The notes beneath the pieces are model-generated. The model was not told where the DNA came from and did no database searches. It saw only the letters and a program-made list of their open reading frames with translations. DNA of 43,712 bases from contig NZ_OMPS01000002.1 in the NCBI RefSeq assembly GCF_900313035.1, forward strand, positions 1 to 43,712, in the 5' to 3' direction. Below are positions 24,956 through 34,106 of this stretch, piece after piece (within the stretch, counting starts at the first letter, position 1; the number at the start of each line of letters is the position of its first letter). Both the position numbers and the translations under genes were made by a program. The DNA comes from Ruegeria sp. EL01 (GTDB lineage: Bacteria > Pseudomonadota > Alphaproteobacteria > Rhodobacterales > Rhodobacteraceae).

Positions 24956-25624
24956 TCATTCAAAAAAAGTTGCATTTTTTCCACCAACGGTGATGTCAAA
25001 GTTGAACCCCTGATCAATGTCCCGGGTGGACACGTCATAGGGTTTGCCAATGTTGCGTTCAAACGCATCGCCCATCAGAATGGCCATCGGGTCGGACACA
25101 TTGTTAGGCTCATCCGGGAAATACATCTGTGTGATAAGCCGCGATGACCCTCCTGTCACGGACAGGTGAATGTGTTTTGGCCGCCAGCGTCCAATGTCTG
25201 GTCGCGCGAGATAGGCACCGGGGCTGATTGTCCAGAACCGATATCTGCCTTCGTTGTCGGTCAGCACACGGCCCATGCCAAAAAAGTTCTCGTCAAGCTC
25301 TAGCCCTGACTGATCTTCCGCATGACGATAGCGGCCAAAGTGATTTGCGCTCCAGACTTCGATCAACCCTTTGCGAACAGGTGTTCCGTTTTCATTTTGA
25401 ACGACACCGGTGACTTCGATAGGGACACCCGTTGCGCGCGGACGATCCGCTGAGATCCGTGTCATATCCCATTCATTTGCTCTGGTAGTGAAGCGCGCAG
25501 GTGCAACAGGCACAAAGCTGCTGCGTGCTTGTTCCGGTATCAAATGCAGCCGTTTGCGCGGTGTTCGCTGATCCGAGGTGTTGTCCGTTGGTCCAATGTC
25601 AAGTTGTCTGCCAAATTCAGTCAT
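24956..25624 (-). CDS. Intradiol ring-cleavage dioxygenase, PcaH-like (catalytic) subunit
   Basis: This is a 222-residue protein of the protocatechuate 3,4-dioxygenase beta type. Likely Fe(III) ligands are Tyr in FGRYRH, Tyr in SPGAYLARP, and both His in RPKHIHLSV. A core segment IEVTGVVQNENGTPV precedes them. I start at ATG 25624 (GAGGT upstream) rather than at starts inside the neighbouring gene. It probably forms an alpha/beta enzyme with the product of the adjacent gene and opens a catecholic ring between the hydroxyls. The exact substrate is unknown. No other protocatechuate-branch gene (pcaB, C, D) is nearby. Confidence 0.85.
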   Translation of the reverse strand: MTEFGRQLDIGPTDNTSDQRTPRKRLHLIPEQARSSFVPVAPARFTTRANEWDMTRISADRPRATGVPIEVTGVVQNENGTPVRKGLIEVWSANHFGRYRHAEDQSGLELDENFFGMGRVLTDNEGRYRFWTISPGAYLARPDIGRWRPKHIHLSVTGGSSRLITQMYFPDEPNNVSDPMAILMGDAFERNIGKPYDVSTRDIDQGFNFDITVGGKNATFFE

Positions 25625-25634
25625 GTCTCGCACC

Positions 25635-26240
25635 TCAGCTTTCAAAATCGTCGAAAAATGGCGTTTCACCCTCACCAGCCATGACGATGTCGAAACGGAA
25701 AACTTCGGCACCATCGGCGGTGCGGCCATCATGTTTTGCAATCAATCGTTTCTGATCGTCGGCATCTAATACGGACAATAGCGGATCGGTTTTATTCGTC
25801 GCTTCGTCGGGGAAGAACATTTGCGTCACGATGCGGCTAATCCCATCAGAAAAGATCGTGATTGTAATATTGGGTGCCCGACCATCCGACCCGCCGGGCA
25901 ATATGGTGCGGAGTGAATATTCACCGGTGTCAGAACGCAGGCGGCCGTAGCCATGGAACCAGGGATCTATATCTGGATCACAAGCTGTAGATGGCGTTCG
26001 ATAGATACCTTTGGCATTGGCTTGCCAGAACTCCAAAATAGCCCCGTTTGCCAAATTACCATGTCGATCGATGACATTGCCGCGCAAGATGATGGGTTTT
26101 CCAGCCACGTCGGCCACAATACCGGGACCTACCCGCGTCAAATCCTCAAGGCTTTCATCCTGAAAATAGATCGGGAAATAGGGGCCACAGGTGTCTTCGT
26201 TGGTGGGCAATAGCACATTGCGTCCGGTGTCTTTTGTCAT
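25635..26240 (-). CDS. Intradiol dioxygenase, PcaG-like (non-catalytic) subunit
   Basis: This is a 201-residue protein with the same fold as its neighbour (IILRGNVIDRHGNLANGAIL, ILEFWQANAKG). The HIH metal motif is replaced by NITITIF, as in alpha subunits of protocatechuate 3,4-dioxygenase, which structure the active site without binding iron. It is the promoter-proximal gene, followed 10 bases later by the catalytic subunit. It is divergent from the iclR-type gene at 26321. Confidence 0.83.
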   Translation of the reverse strand: MTKDTGRNVLLPTNEDTCGPYFPIYFQDESLEDLTRVGPGIVADVAGKPIILRGNVIDRHGNLANGAILEFWQANAKGIYRTPSTACDPDIDPWFHGYGRLRSDTGEYSLRTILPGGSDGRAPNITITIFSDGISRIVTQMFFPDEATNKTDPLLSVLDADDQKRLIAKHDGRTADGAEVFRFDIVMAGEGETPFFDDFES

Positions 26241-26265
26241 CGGAAAACCTCCATTGTAAAGCGCA

Positions 26266-26283
26266 TGTTTTGCAGATAAAACA
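26266..26283. promoter_or_regulatory. Perfect inverted repeat, probable IclR-type operator
   Basis: TGTTTT-GCAGAT-AAAACA lies between the divergent dioxygenase and IclR genes, 26 bases upstream of the first and 38 of the second. Related sites occur at 29364 and 37396/37415. Position and symmetry fit the operator of the adjacent IclR protein, which would also be autoregulated. Confidence 0.6.
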
Positions 26284-26320
26284 CGCGAGGTTGCAGATAT
26301 GATAGGACATCAAGCGGCAG

Positions 26321-27112
26321 ATGACGGAATCTTCCAATCACAAAGTGTACTTCGTTCCGGGGCTTCATCGTGGTCTTCGTGTGCTCGAAATCCTTGGGGC
26401 CGCGGATCAACCGATGTCGATTAGCGATATTGGGCGCGCCATGGATCTCAGCCGCTCCTCGACGTTTCGTCTGATCTATACGCTCAACCAAATGGGTTTT
26501 CTGAAGGACGGAGATCAGAAAAATACTTACACTCTTGGCGCGCGGGTGCTGAACCTTGGTTTTGCTTATCTCAATCAACAACCGATCACGAGTATTTCGC
26601 GTTCGTACCTGTCCGCACTTCGGGACAAAACGGGCGTCAGCGCGCATCTGAGTGTTCTTGAGGGCTTCGACGTTCTTTACCTTGGCAGCCATCAAGGACG
26701 TACGGGGTTTGTTTCCAGCATGGTCACCGGCACACGGACTCAGGCTTATGCATCTGCAATTGGCTGGTGCCTTTTGGGTTCCATGTCCGACACCGAATTG
26801 AAAGTTCTTTGTGACAATGTGGAAATGACGCCATTTACTGACAAAACGCCAACCAACTACGCTGAACTGCACCAGCGGGTGCAAGAGACCCGCGATCAGG
26901 GTTATGTGTTCTCGCGGGGTTTTCGTGATCCCGGCGGGTCGAGTGTTGCCGTTCCAGTTCTTGATAGCACAGGACAGGTTGTCGCTTGTGTGAACATCTC
27001 TGGTCCTGACAGTGGATTTGATTTTGACCGGATCGATAGTTTCTATGTGCCCGAAACCAAAGCGGTCGCTTTGCAGATCTCTCGCGAATTGGGATATGCG
27101 GGGCCAGCCTGA
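26321..27112 (+). CDS. IclR-family transcriptional regulator
   Basis: This is a 263-residue protein. The N-terminal winged helix (LEILGAADQPMSISDIGRAM, then LSRSSTFRLIYTLNQMGFL) and the C-terminal GAF-like effector domain (TGVSAHLSVLEG, AIGWCLLGSM, GYVFSRGFRDPGGSSVAVPV) are typical. IclR proteins often control aromatic catabolism and respond to pathway intermediates. It is divergent from the dioxygenase and convergent with BKACE (two bases apart). It is the only regulator in the 23-41 kb cluster and is inferred to act at three promoters. Confidence 0.9.
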   Translation: MTESSNHKVYFVPGLHRGLRVLEILGAADQPMSISDIGRAMDLSRSSTFRLIYTLNQMGFLKDGDQKNTYTLGARVLNLGFAYLNQQPITSISRSYLSALRDKTGVSAHLSVLEGFDVLYLGSHQGRTGFVSSMVTGTRTQAYASAIGWCLLGSMSDTELKVLCDNVEMTPFTDKTPTNYAELHQRVQETRDQGYVFSRGFRDPGGSSVAVPVLDSTGQVVACVNISGPDSGFDFDRIDSFYVPETKAVALQISRELGYAGPA

Positions 27113-27114
27113 CA

Positions 27115-27999
27115 TCAACTGCTCGCTGAAATTCCAAGGATGCTGCGCGCTTCATCTGGGGTCGCAATTGTGCCCCCAAGGCTGTCGATAATCGACACAG
27201 CTTTTTCGACCAGCTGCGCGTTTGATCTACAATGTTCCCCCTTGCGAATATAGGCGGTATCTTCCATCCCGATCCGGACATGACCACCAAGAAGGAAGGC
27301 CTGCGCCAGCATCGGAAACGCCATCCGGCCAATGCCAAATGCTGCCCATTCGGTGCCTTGAGGCAGCTGGCTCACCAGATAGGCTATCGTCGCAGGGTTT
27401 GCGACGGCACCAAACCTGACACCCAGAACCATCTGTACCATCAGGGGTGTTTTGATGATACCACGCGCAATGAAATCCTTGACCATGTGCAAATCACCAC
27501 TGTCGAATATCTCGATTTCTGGCTTGACGCCTGCGGTGTAAATCCGCTCTGCCATGACCTCAAGGTTCCACGGTGCGTTGATGACGCTTGCCTGACCTGA
27601 CCACATTGTATTGAAATCCAGCGTGCAGATTTCGGGCCGCAATTCTTCAACATGCGCCACACGCTTTTCTGGTACGCACAGCGTTGATCCAGATGCTGCA
27701 ATTTTGGGGTCATTTGCTGACGGTACAAACCGTCCGCCTTCGCCCGTGGTCAGATTCAAGATAACGTCTTGGTTCTGTTCACGGATTCGGTCGACCAGCT
27801 CGCGGTACAGATCAATGTCCATTGATCCTTTGGCGGTTTCAGGGTCGCGCACATGCAAATGCACGATAGATGCACCGGCCTTGGCTGCATCAAGCGCGTG
27901 TTCGGCAATTTGGGCTGGCGTGACAGGCAAGTGTGGGCTGATCTCAGGCGTCATGAGATTGCCAGTCACAGCGCAGGTCAGGATTGTCTTCTTTGTCAT
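27115..27999 (-). CDS. BKACE-family beta-keto acid cleavage enzyme (DUF849)
   Basis: This is a 294-residue TIM barrel with the Zn-binding HLHVRDP motif. A likely metal-ligand Glu follows in the barrel (EIEIFDSGDL). BKACE enzymes condense a beta-keto acid with acetyl-CoA and split it to acetoacetate plus a shortened acyl-CoA; the lysine-fermentation enzyme Kce is the prototype. ATG 27999 overlaps the aminotransferase stop by four bases, so I prefer it to the GTG at 28011. Together with the aminotransferase it suggests an amino acid converted to a beta-keto acid and then cleaved. Confidence 0.87.
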   Translation of the reverse strand: MTKKTILTCAVTGNLMTPEISPHLPVTPAQIAEHALDAAKAGASIVHLHVRDPETAKGSMDIDLYRELVDRIREQNQDVILNLTTGEGGRFVPSANDPKIAASGSTLCVPEKRVAHVEELRPEICTLDFNTMWSGQASVINAPWNLEVMAERIYTAGVKPEIEIFDSGDLHMVKDFIARGIIKTPLMVQMVLGVRFGAVANPATIAYLVSQLPQGTEWAAFGIGRMAFPMLAQAFLLGGHVRIGMEDTAYIRKGEHCRSNAQLVEKAVSIIDSLGGTIATPDEARSILGISASS

Positions 28000-29336
28000 G
28001 TGGCAAACCACTCCAGGCCGGAATCGATTGCGCGTGCAACGATATCAACAATTTGGTCAATCTCGTCGGCTGTCGATGTGTATGAGGGAGCTAACAGCAC
28101 ATGATCTCCATCCGTGCCGTTGGCGCATCCCTGTGACGGATAACACATCAGGCCAAGACCAAGGGCCGCCTTTTGGACCTTGGGCGCACGTTTGCCGGAG
28201 GCGGAAAAAGGGGCTTTTGTCGCTTTGTCGCGGACCAGTTCAACAGACCAGAACAGGCCGCGCCCACGGATGTTTCCCACATTCGGATGCTGGCCAAGGC
28301 GCACCTTGAGAGTGTCTTCCAATTGAACGCCTCGGTCACGGACATTCGCAATCAGGTTTTCACTTTCGATGACTTTTTGCACAGCTAAAGCCCCTGCCGC
28401 GGCGATGGCGTGAGACATATAAGTGTGCCCGTTCCACAATTGACCACTGCCAGATTCAATAGCTGATACGACAGCTTCGCTTGCCAACACTGCTGCAATT
28501 GGTTGGTATCCAGCCCCAAGCCCTTTGGCCATCGTTGTGATGTCAGCGTGAATGCCTTCTTGCTCTAGTGCAAAAAGCGAACCGGTCCGGCCCATCCCGC
28601 ACATCACTTCGTCTGCGATGTAAAGAACGCCGTGCGCATCACATATTTCGCGGATGCGCTTGAAATATCCTTTGGGTGCCGGCTGTGTACCAAGGGAGGC
28701 GCCCACGACGGGTTCTGCAACAAATGCCATAACCGTTTCGGGGCCAAGCGCCTGAATGCGCTGTTCAAGCTGATTTGCCATTCTGAGGGCGAAATCCTCT
28801 TCACTCTCACCATCTCCGCGCATCCTATAGTCATATGCCGCATCGATATGATCGACGTCTATCAGGATCGGCTGAAACGGTGCGCGGCGGCCTGCGTGAC
28901 CTCCTGTCGCCAATGCCCCAAGGGTATTTCCATGGTAACTCGGCGCACGCGCGATAATTTTGGTGCGCGCAGTTTCCCCGCGTTCAAGATGAAATTGACG
29001 GGCGAGTTTCAGCGCGGCTTCCATTGCCTCGGAACCGCTGCCAAGGAACATAACGCGGCCATCCCCAGTACCTTTGGGCGCGCGTTTGACCAGAAATTCA
29101 GCCAGTTCTTCAGCAGGTTTGTTGGTGAAAAAGCCGGTATGAGCAAAGGCAACTTTATCTACCTGCTCTTTCACGGCTTCGCGGACAGCGACATTACTAT
29201 GGCCCAAGCAGGACACCGCCGCCCCACCGCATGCGTCGAGATATCTGTGGCCTTCTGCATCTATCAGATAGTTACCGTCTCCACCGATGACCGAGGGAAG
29301 ATCGGAATTGAGGACGCGATGAAGAACGTAGGTCAT
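27996..29336 (-). CDS. Class III pyridoxal-phosphate aminotransferase
   Basis: This is a 446-residue enzyme. It has GSGSEAMEAALKLARQF near the PLP phosphate site, APSYHGNTLGAL, the Asp in YIADEVMCGMGRTG, and the Schiff-base Lys in TTMAKGLGAGYQP. Class III enzymes move terminal or beta/gamma amino groups. ATG 29336 (ACGGAAA upstream) gives a family-like N terminus; ATG 29354 would add six residues. It is coupled to BKACE by an ATGA overlap and divergent from the CoA-transferase gene, with a candidate operator between. Confidence 0.88.
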   Translation of the reverse strand: MTYVLHRVLNSDLPSVIGGDGNYLIDAEGHRYLDACGGAAVSCLGHSNVAVREAVKEQVDKVAFAHTGFFTNKPAEELAEFLVKRAPKGTGDGRVMFLGSGSEAMEAALKLARQFHLERGETARTKIIARAPSYHGNTLGALATGGHAGRRAPFQPILIDVDHIDAAYDYRMRGDGESEEDFALRMANQLEQRIQALGPETVMAFVAEPVVGASLGTQPAPKGYFKRIREICDAHGVLYIADEVMCGMGRTGSLFALEQEGIHADITTMAKGLGAGYQPIAAVLASEAVVSAIESGSGQLWNGHTYMSHAIAAAGALAVQKVIESENLIANVRDRGVQLEDTLKVRLGQHPNVGNIRGRGLFWSVELVRDKATKAPFSASGKRAPKVQKAALGLGLMCYPSQGCANGTDGDHVLLAPSYTSTADEIDQIVDIVARAIDSGLEWFAT

Positions 29337-29348
29337 GTAATTTCCGTA

Positions 29349-29381
29349 TTGCATATAGAACGGTGTTTTATATATTAGACA
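29349..29381 (+). promoter_or_regulatory. Candidate promoter with overlapping IclR-type site
   Basis: TTGCAT (29349) and TATATT (29371) are separated by 16 bases, a plausible sigma-70-type promoter for the CoA-transferase operon. Overlapping it is TGTTTT-N6-TAGACA (29364-29381), an imperfect form of the palindrome at 26266. The core TGTTTTATATATTAG recurs with one change at 37396. Confidence 0.5.
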
Positions 29382-29434
29382 GATACCTTGGTTGCAATGA
29401 CAATTCGTGCAACATCGCCTCAAAGGGGAAATCA

Positions 29435-30598
29435 TTGAGCGCGCTTAAAAATATCAAAGTCCTTGATGTGACTCATGTTTTGGCAGGCCCGTTCTGCACC
29501 TATCAGCTCGCTCTGCTTGGTGCAGATGTCCTCAAGATTGAGTCGCCAACCGAACCAGATAGTGCGCGCGGACGTGGCCCCGACGATGCAGCCAACGCGG
29601 CGGGCCTTGGGCTGAACTACCAAGTCCAAGGCGGCAATAAACGCGCATTGGCGGTTGATCTGTCTGCCCCGGAAGGGCGGGATGTTATTCTGAAACTGGT
29701 GCGCAATGCTGATGTGTTGGTTGAGAATTATTCGACAGGAGCCTTGGGAAGGTTGGGGCTCGACTATGACACTTTGTCCGAGATCAATCCGGCGCTCGTG
29801 CAGTGTTCCTTGTCTGGATACGGAGACACCGGGCCCGATGCCGAAACAGGCGCATATGACAACGTCATTCAGGCAGTCAGCGGCACCATAGCCCAGTGTG
29901 GGGGTAAAAAGCCGGGTGTCTCCTTTATTGACTACAGCGCCGGTTATTCCGCAGCGTTTGCAGTCATATCCGCGCTGTTACAGCGCGTGCAAACGGGCCG
30001 AGGGTGCCATATCAGTGTGTCCATGCTGGAGGTGGCGATGCAAATGATGGCACCTGAGGTTGCCACTGTGCAATACCCAAATGCCACGCAGCGATCTCAA
30101 GAAGTGGGCATCGCGTCCTACCAGACCTCAGATGGTGTTTTGACCTTGGGTACTTTTCGCCCGCAACAATACCGCAAGCTCTCTGTTGTTTTGACCGAGC
30201 TGGGTCATGCTGTGCTTGCCTTGGAAAATATTTACGACTGGCCGGATGTCTGGGCGATCACACAAGAGACCAAGATGCAGTTGCAACAAGTGTTTCAAAT
30301 GCAAACCAGCGCCTTTTGGGTTCAGCATTTGCGCGCAGCAGATTTACCCGCAGAACCGGTTAAGACCTTGGCCGAAGCTGTTCAATCGGCTCAACTGAAA
30401 GCCCGCGCGTATTTTCAGCCAAATCCGAGTGATGCAAAAGCAACGCTGCCTCTGACGGCTTTTCGGATGAGCGAAGGGGGGCCGATACTGTCGTCGTCAC
30501 CACCCAAACATGGGCAACATAGTGTGGATATCCTGCGCGAAGTCGGGTTGAACGAAGGTCAAATCGAAACCCTGCTGCAAAAGGGTGTCATAAAATGA
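29435..30598 (+). CDS. CaiB/BaiF-type (class III) CoA-transferase
   Basis: This is a 387-residue protein starting at TTG 29435 behind AAGGGGAA; no ATG fits the family N terminus LKNIKVLDVTHVLAGPFC. Further family segments are GADVLKIESP, ADVLVENYSTGALGRLGLDY and CSLSGYGDTGP. The likely catalytic Asp lies in SFIDYSAGYSAA. It should transfer CoA between carboxylic acids without acyl-phosphate, activating a pathway intermediate or recovering CoA from BKACE products. It is first in a seven-gene chain and overlaps the next gene by four bases. Confidence 0.88.
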   Translation: MSALKNIKVLDVTHVLAGPFCTYQLALLGADVLKIESPTEPDSARGRGPDDAANAAGLGLNYQVQGGNKRALAVDLSAPEGRDVILKLVRNADVLVENYSTGALGRLGLDYDTLSEINPALVQCSLSGYGDTGPDAETGAYDNVIQAVSGTIAQCGGKKPGVSFIDYSAGYSAAFAVISALLQRVQTGRGCHISVSMLEVAMQMMAPEVATVQYPNATQRSQEVGIASYQTSDGVLTLGTFRPQQYRKLSVVLTELGHAVLALENIYDWPDVWAITQETKMQLQQVFQMQTSAFWVQHLRAADLPAEPVKTLAEAVQSAQLKARAYFQPNPSDAKATLPLTAFRMSEGGPILSSSPPKHGQHSVDILREVGLNEGQIETLLQKGVIK

Positions 30599-31485
30599 GG
30601 ACATCGCCACCACTGCTCGCCGCGCAGCCCTTTACCCGGTTGCCGAATGCATTATGCCATACGGACGAGCCGTCAGCCTGGGCCAAGATGACAAGACCAG
30701 GCCAGGATATGCATTCCTTTCTGGAAGGGGCTTTTTTTGATGATGCCCGCAACCTTTGGTTATCTGACGTGCCGTATGGGCGTGTCTTCTGTATATCGCC
30801 TGCAGGCGATTGGAAGGTCGTGCATAAATTCAATGGCGAACCCCACTCGATGCGGATTGCACCGGATGGGCGGCACATCGCGGTGGATTATGGGCGCGGG
30901 TTGTTGGAGCTGACAGGCTTTGATACTTTTACCACGCTCAGCACCGGCCTTGCCGATCAGCCGTTTTTGGGGCTGTCGGACATGGCCTATGGGCCGCACG
31001 GAACGCTTTGGTTCACAGATAGCGGACGCAGCTCGCTTAGTGATCAGACAGGCCGTGTTTATTGCCTGTCTAAGATGGGTGAATTGCGACTGGTGCTGGA
31101 TTGCGTACCCTATTCCAACGGAATCTGTCTGTCACCGGACGGTGCATGGGTCTATGTCGCAGCGACGCGGTCTAATCAGGTTTGGCGTTTCTCATCAAAG
31201 CTGCCGGAAAGCGGGCCGCCTATGGTTGGCACGTTCATACAACTGAGCGGCGGATTGGGGCCGGACGGATTGGCAACCAACAGCCTCGGCTGGATTGCCG
31301 TGGCGCAAGCACAGGCCGGTCGGGCATATGTGTATGACGGGCTTGGCGATCCTTTGGCCGAGGTTCGTCTGCCCGAAGGGCTTTGGACAACCTCCGTTGC
31401 GTTTCATCCGGATAATCCCGCCCAACTTTACATCACCGATGCCCAAATGGGTGCGGTGTTCATTTGCAATATTCCCACCCCATGA
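30595..31485 (+). CDS. SMP-30/gluconolactonase-like protein
   Basis: This is a 296-residue beta-propeller protein of the SMP-30/LRE family, with SFLEGAFFDDARNLWLSD, MAYGPHGTLWFTDSGR and YSNGICLSPDGAWVYVA. The Glu, Asn and Asp positions that bind the divalent metal are represented in these segments. The family hydrolyses lactones. Here a lactone formed after intradiol cleavage or oxidation of a cyclic compound is plausible. It lacks a signal peptide. The start overlaps the preceding stop by four bases. Confidence 0.83.
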   Translation: MRTSPPLLAAQPFTRLPNALCHTDEPSAWAKMTRPGQDMHSFLEGAFFDDARNLWLSDVPYGRVFCISPAGDWKVVHKFNGEPHSMRIAPDGRHIAVDYGRGLLELTGFDTFTTLSTGLADQPFLGLSDMAYGPHGTLWFTDSGRSSLSDQTGRVYCLSKMGELRLVLDCVPYSNGICLSPDGAWVYVAATRSNQVWRFSSKLPESGPPMVGTFIQLSGGLGPDGLATNSLGWIAVAQAQAGRAYVYDGLGDPLAEVRLPEGLWTTSVAFHPDNPAQLYITDAQMGAVFICNIPTP

Positions 31486-31493
31486 GGACCATC

Positions 31494-32393
31494 ATGAACA
31501 AAGATGACTTGCACGGCTACGTGCCTGCAATTGCCACGCCTTTCAACGAGAACGGCGAGATCATGGAGGACGCGTTTGTCGCGCTGTTTGAGTTCCTGCT
31601 GAGCAAGGGGGCCACTTGTGTTTGTATCGCAGGTGACAACGGCGAAAGCTGGGCCTTGTCCGCAGCAGAACGCGGGCGTCTTGTGCGTCTTGCAAAGGAC
31701 ACATCAAGGGGTCGCGTGCCGATCATGATGGGCATTTCCGCGCCTACAATTGATGCCTCGCTCGCTTATGTTCAGGCCGCTGAAGAAAACGGTGCAGATG
31801 TTTTATTGTCGATGCCGCAGACCTATGTGCTGAAAGCGTCTGAGGCAGAACTGATGCAGCGCTTTGACAAAGTGTCCGCCGCAACAAGCACGCCCCTGGT
31901 TCTTTACAATTCGCCCCGCCGCATGGGGTTTTCGCTGACGATCGACCAGACCGAAACATTGCTCAACAACCACAATGTTATTGGCATCAAAGAAAGCCAG
32001 CGCGACTTTTTCTATCATACGCATCTGCTTGACCGCCTCGGCGACAAGATGTCAGTCATGACCGGCCCATGCCACTATATCATGCCCGCCTTCGCTTTAG
32101 GTGCGAAGGGCTTCATTGCGACAGGGCCAGAGTTCACCGACATGTTGCCGTCCGACATGGCCGTGGCCGGCGCTGGAGCGCCTGACGCGGCTTATCGCAA
32201 AGCTCATAAACAACTGACTCTTCTGTATGAACTGCTCATGGGCACAGCTACGTGGCCTGCGTCTTTTAAGGCGGCGCTGAATTTGATTGGGCAGCCCGCG
32301 GGTGTGCCGCGTGATCCGGTTCTGCCAGCGACACAGGCGGATATTGATAAGATCAAACGCTGCTTTGACGATTTGGGGATCAGCTACGTATGA
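31494..32393 (+). CDS. Dihydrodipicolinate synthase (DapA)-family lyase
   Basis: This is a 299-residue TIM barrel with YVPAIATPFNENGEI at the N terminus, the Tyr in PLVLYNSPRRMGF and the Schiff-base Lys in VIGIKESQRDFF. It lies next to an HcnABC-like dehydrogenase. In hydroxyproline catabolism a DapA-family deaminase acts right after such a dehydrogenase, so a similar deaminase or aldolase role is more likely here than lysine synthesis. GAGGA upstream favours ATG 31494; ATG 31482 would overlap the preceding stop. Confidence 0.85.
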   Translation: MNKDDLHGYVPAIATPFNENGEIMEDAFVALFEFLLSKGATCVCIAGDNGESWALSAAERGRLVRLAKDTSRGRVPIMMGISAPTIDASLAYVQAAEENGADVLLSMPQTYVLKASEAELMQRFDKVSAATSTPLVLYNSPRRMGFSLTIDQTETLLNNHNVIGIKESQRDFFYHTHLLDRLGDKMSVMTGPCHYIMPAFALGAKGFIATGPEFTDMLPSDMAVAGAGAPDAAYRKAHKQLTLLYELLMGTATWPASFKAALNLIGQPAGVPRDPVLPATQADIDKIKRCFDDLGISYV

Positions 32394-32692
32394 TCCGATT
32401 GGTGCCTGATCACGCAACCCTCATCAATCGTACTGCTTGTGTTGAGTTTGAATTCGATGGGCGGGTGGTAACAGGTCATGCAGGTGAGACTGTTCTGGCG
32501 GCGCTGATGCGGGCGGGGATCAGGCATTTGCGGGATGCGCCGACAGATGGGGCACCGCGCGGTGCTTTTTGCTGCATCGGGCTGTGTCAGGAATGTCTGG
32601 TACAGATCGATGGGGCGCGCATTGAAAGCTGTCGGCAAATAGTATCAGGCGGTTTGACTGTGCAATCGCTTGGGCGTCCGGCCGATGGCTGA
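32390..32692 (+). CDS. Small [2Fe-2S] subunit of HcnABC-type amine dehydrogenase
   Basis: This is a 100-residue protein with FEFDGRVVTGHAGETVLAAL and a cysteine cluster (FCCIGLCQECLVQIDG, then ESCRQ) like that of HcnA, the gamma subunit of D-hydroxyproline dehydrogenase, and the N-terminal module of sarcosine oxidase alpha. It carries electrons from the flavin subunits. It overlaps the DapA-like gene by four bases and the next gene by eight. Confidence 0.85.
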   Translation: MIRLVPDHATLINRTACVEFEFDGRVVTGHAGETVLAALMRAGIRHLRDAPTDGAPRGAFCCIGLCQECLVQIDGARIESCRQIVSGGLTVQSLGRPADG

Positions 32693-34106
32693 GATTTACG
32701 ACATCGCAATTATTGGTGCTGGACCAGCAGGCGCCAATGCGGCCCTCACTGCGTCTGAGCAAGGTTGCCGTGTGGTTGTGATTGATGAACAATCAAAGGC
32801 TGGGGGGCAGGTTTGGCGCGTAAAAAGCGCTGCCATCGCCAAAGCGCCGGACACGCCCGAGACAGTGGCAGGCAATGCTTTGCGCGACGCTTTGTCCATC
32901 AGTCATGCCGTGCATATGAGTGATACACAGGTCTGGCAGATCGAACGCGAAGCCGATGACTGGGCAATTTACGTCTTGGCCGCCGGGCGCTCCCGGAAAA
33001 TCATGTCGAGGGCATTGGTTTTGGCGAGCGGTGCGCGCGAATTTGTGCAGCCTGTTCCTGGCTGGACCACCCCGGGTGTTGTCGGGCTGGCTGGTGCGAC
33101 CGCGCTGATCAAACAAGACATGACCCTTCCCGGTCAAAGGACTGTTGTGTCTGGAACCGGCCCGCTGGTGTTTTTTGTGGCCAGCGAGGTTCGCCGCCAC
33201 GGCGGCACTGTCGCGGCAATTGTCACGCCCAACCACCGAACAGAGTGGCTGCGCGCTATGCCGTTCATGGCCGCAAGACCGGACCTGTTGTGGCGGGGTT
33301 CGATTTGGATTGCCGATCTAATGCTCGCGCGTGTGCCGATCTTTTGGGGCTATGCGGTAAGCGAAGTATCTGGGGGCGATACAGTCACTTCGGTTGAAGT
33401 GTGCAAGTTGGGACCTTACGGCGCACCCATAGGTCGGGTCAGCACGATCCATGCAGACAGCGTTTGTCTGGGAAATGGGCTGATCCCGGCAATTGAGGCC
33501 GCGCAGCTTGCCGGTGTCCCGCTTGAGCACAGGCCAGACCTTGGGGGATGGGTGCCACGTGCAGATAGCGACGGCAAAACGTCAATTGCAGGTCTTTTTG
33601 TGTGTGGTGATAGCGCTGGCATACGTGGGGCGGCGGCGGCTGAAATTCATGGAAAGCTGGCCGGGCTGAGTGCGTGTGCATTCGTGGGCAAGGGCCCATC
33701 TGTTGCGCCCGTCGGAATGCAACGGCGGTACGCGCGCGCGGCGCGATTTGGAATGGCGATGACGGCGCTCAGCATTCCAAAGCCGGGAAGTGACGGTCTG
33801 ACGACTCCACAAACAATAATGTGTCGCTGCGAAAGCCTGACCCGTGATGATATCACCACAGAGATCGCAGCAGGCGCGCAAAGCTCAAATGCAGTCAAGT
33901 CCGGCTTGCGCGCGGGCATGGGGCCATGTGGCGGCAAGTTCTGCCAATCCGCCATAGCGCGACTAATCGCCAAAACGGAAGGTCGCCCAGAAACGGATGT
34001 CCCACCACCTACACCACGACCACCATTGCGCCCTGTACCAACAGCGGCGCTTGCGGGTGATTTCGACTATGCGGACCTGCCCATTCCAAAGCCTGCACCA
34101 TTATGA
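32685..34106 (+). CDS. FAD/NAD(P)-binding subunit of HcnABC-type dehydrogenase (alpha)
   Basis: This is a 473-residue flavoprotein. It has an N-terminal GAGPAGANAAL dinucleotide fold, a second nucleotide site (VVSGTGPLVFFVASEVRRHG), FVCGDSAGIRGAAAAEIHGK near the flavin, and a C-terminal BFD-like [2Fe-2S] module (MCRCESL, GPCGGKFC). This architecture is that of HcnB, opine oxidase OoxA and the alpha subunit of D-hydroxyproline dehydrogenase. ATG 32685 is preferred to an upstream GTG inside the preceding gene. Confidence 0.88.
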   Translation: MAEIYDIAIIGAGPAGANAALTASEQGCRVVVIDEQSKAGGQVWRVKSAAIAKAPDTPETVAGNALRDALSISHAVHMSDTQVWQIEREADDWAIYVLAAGRSRKIMSRALVLASGAREFVQPVPGWTTPGVVGLAGATALIKQDMTLPGQRTVVSGTGPLVFFVASEVRRHGGTVAAIVTPNHRTEWLRAMPFMAARPDLLWRGSIWIADLMLARVPIFWGYAVSEVSGGDTVTSVEVCKLGPYGAPIGRVSTIHADSVCLGNGLIPAIEAAQLAGVPLEHRPDLGGWVPRADSDGKTSIAGLFVCGDSAGIRGAAAAEIHGKLAGLSACAFVGKGPSVAPVGMQRRYARAARFGMAMTALSIPKPGSDGLTTPQTIMCRCESLTRDDITTEIAAGAQSSNAVKSGLRAGMGPCGGKFCQSAIARLIAKTEGRPETDVPPPTPRPPLRPVPTAALAGDFDYADLPIPKPAPL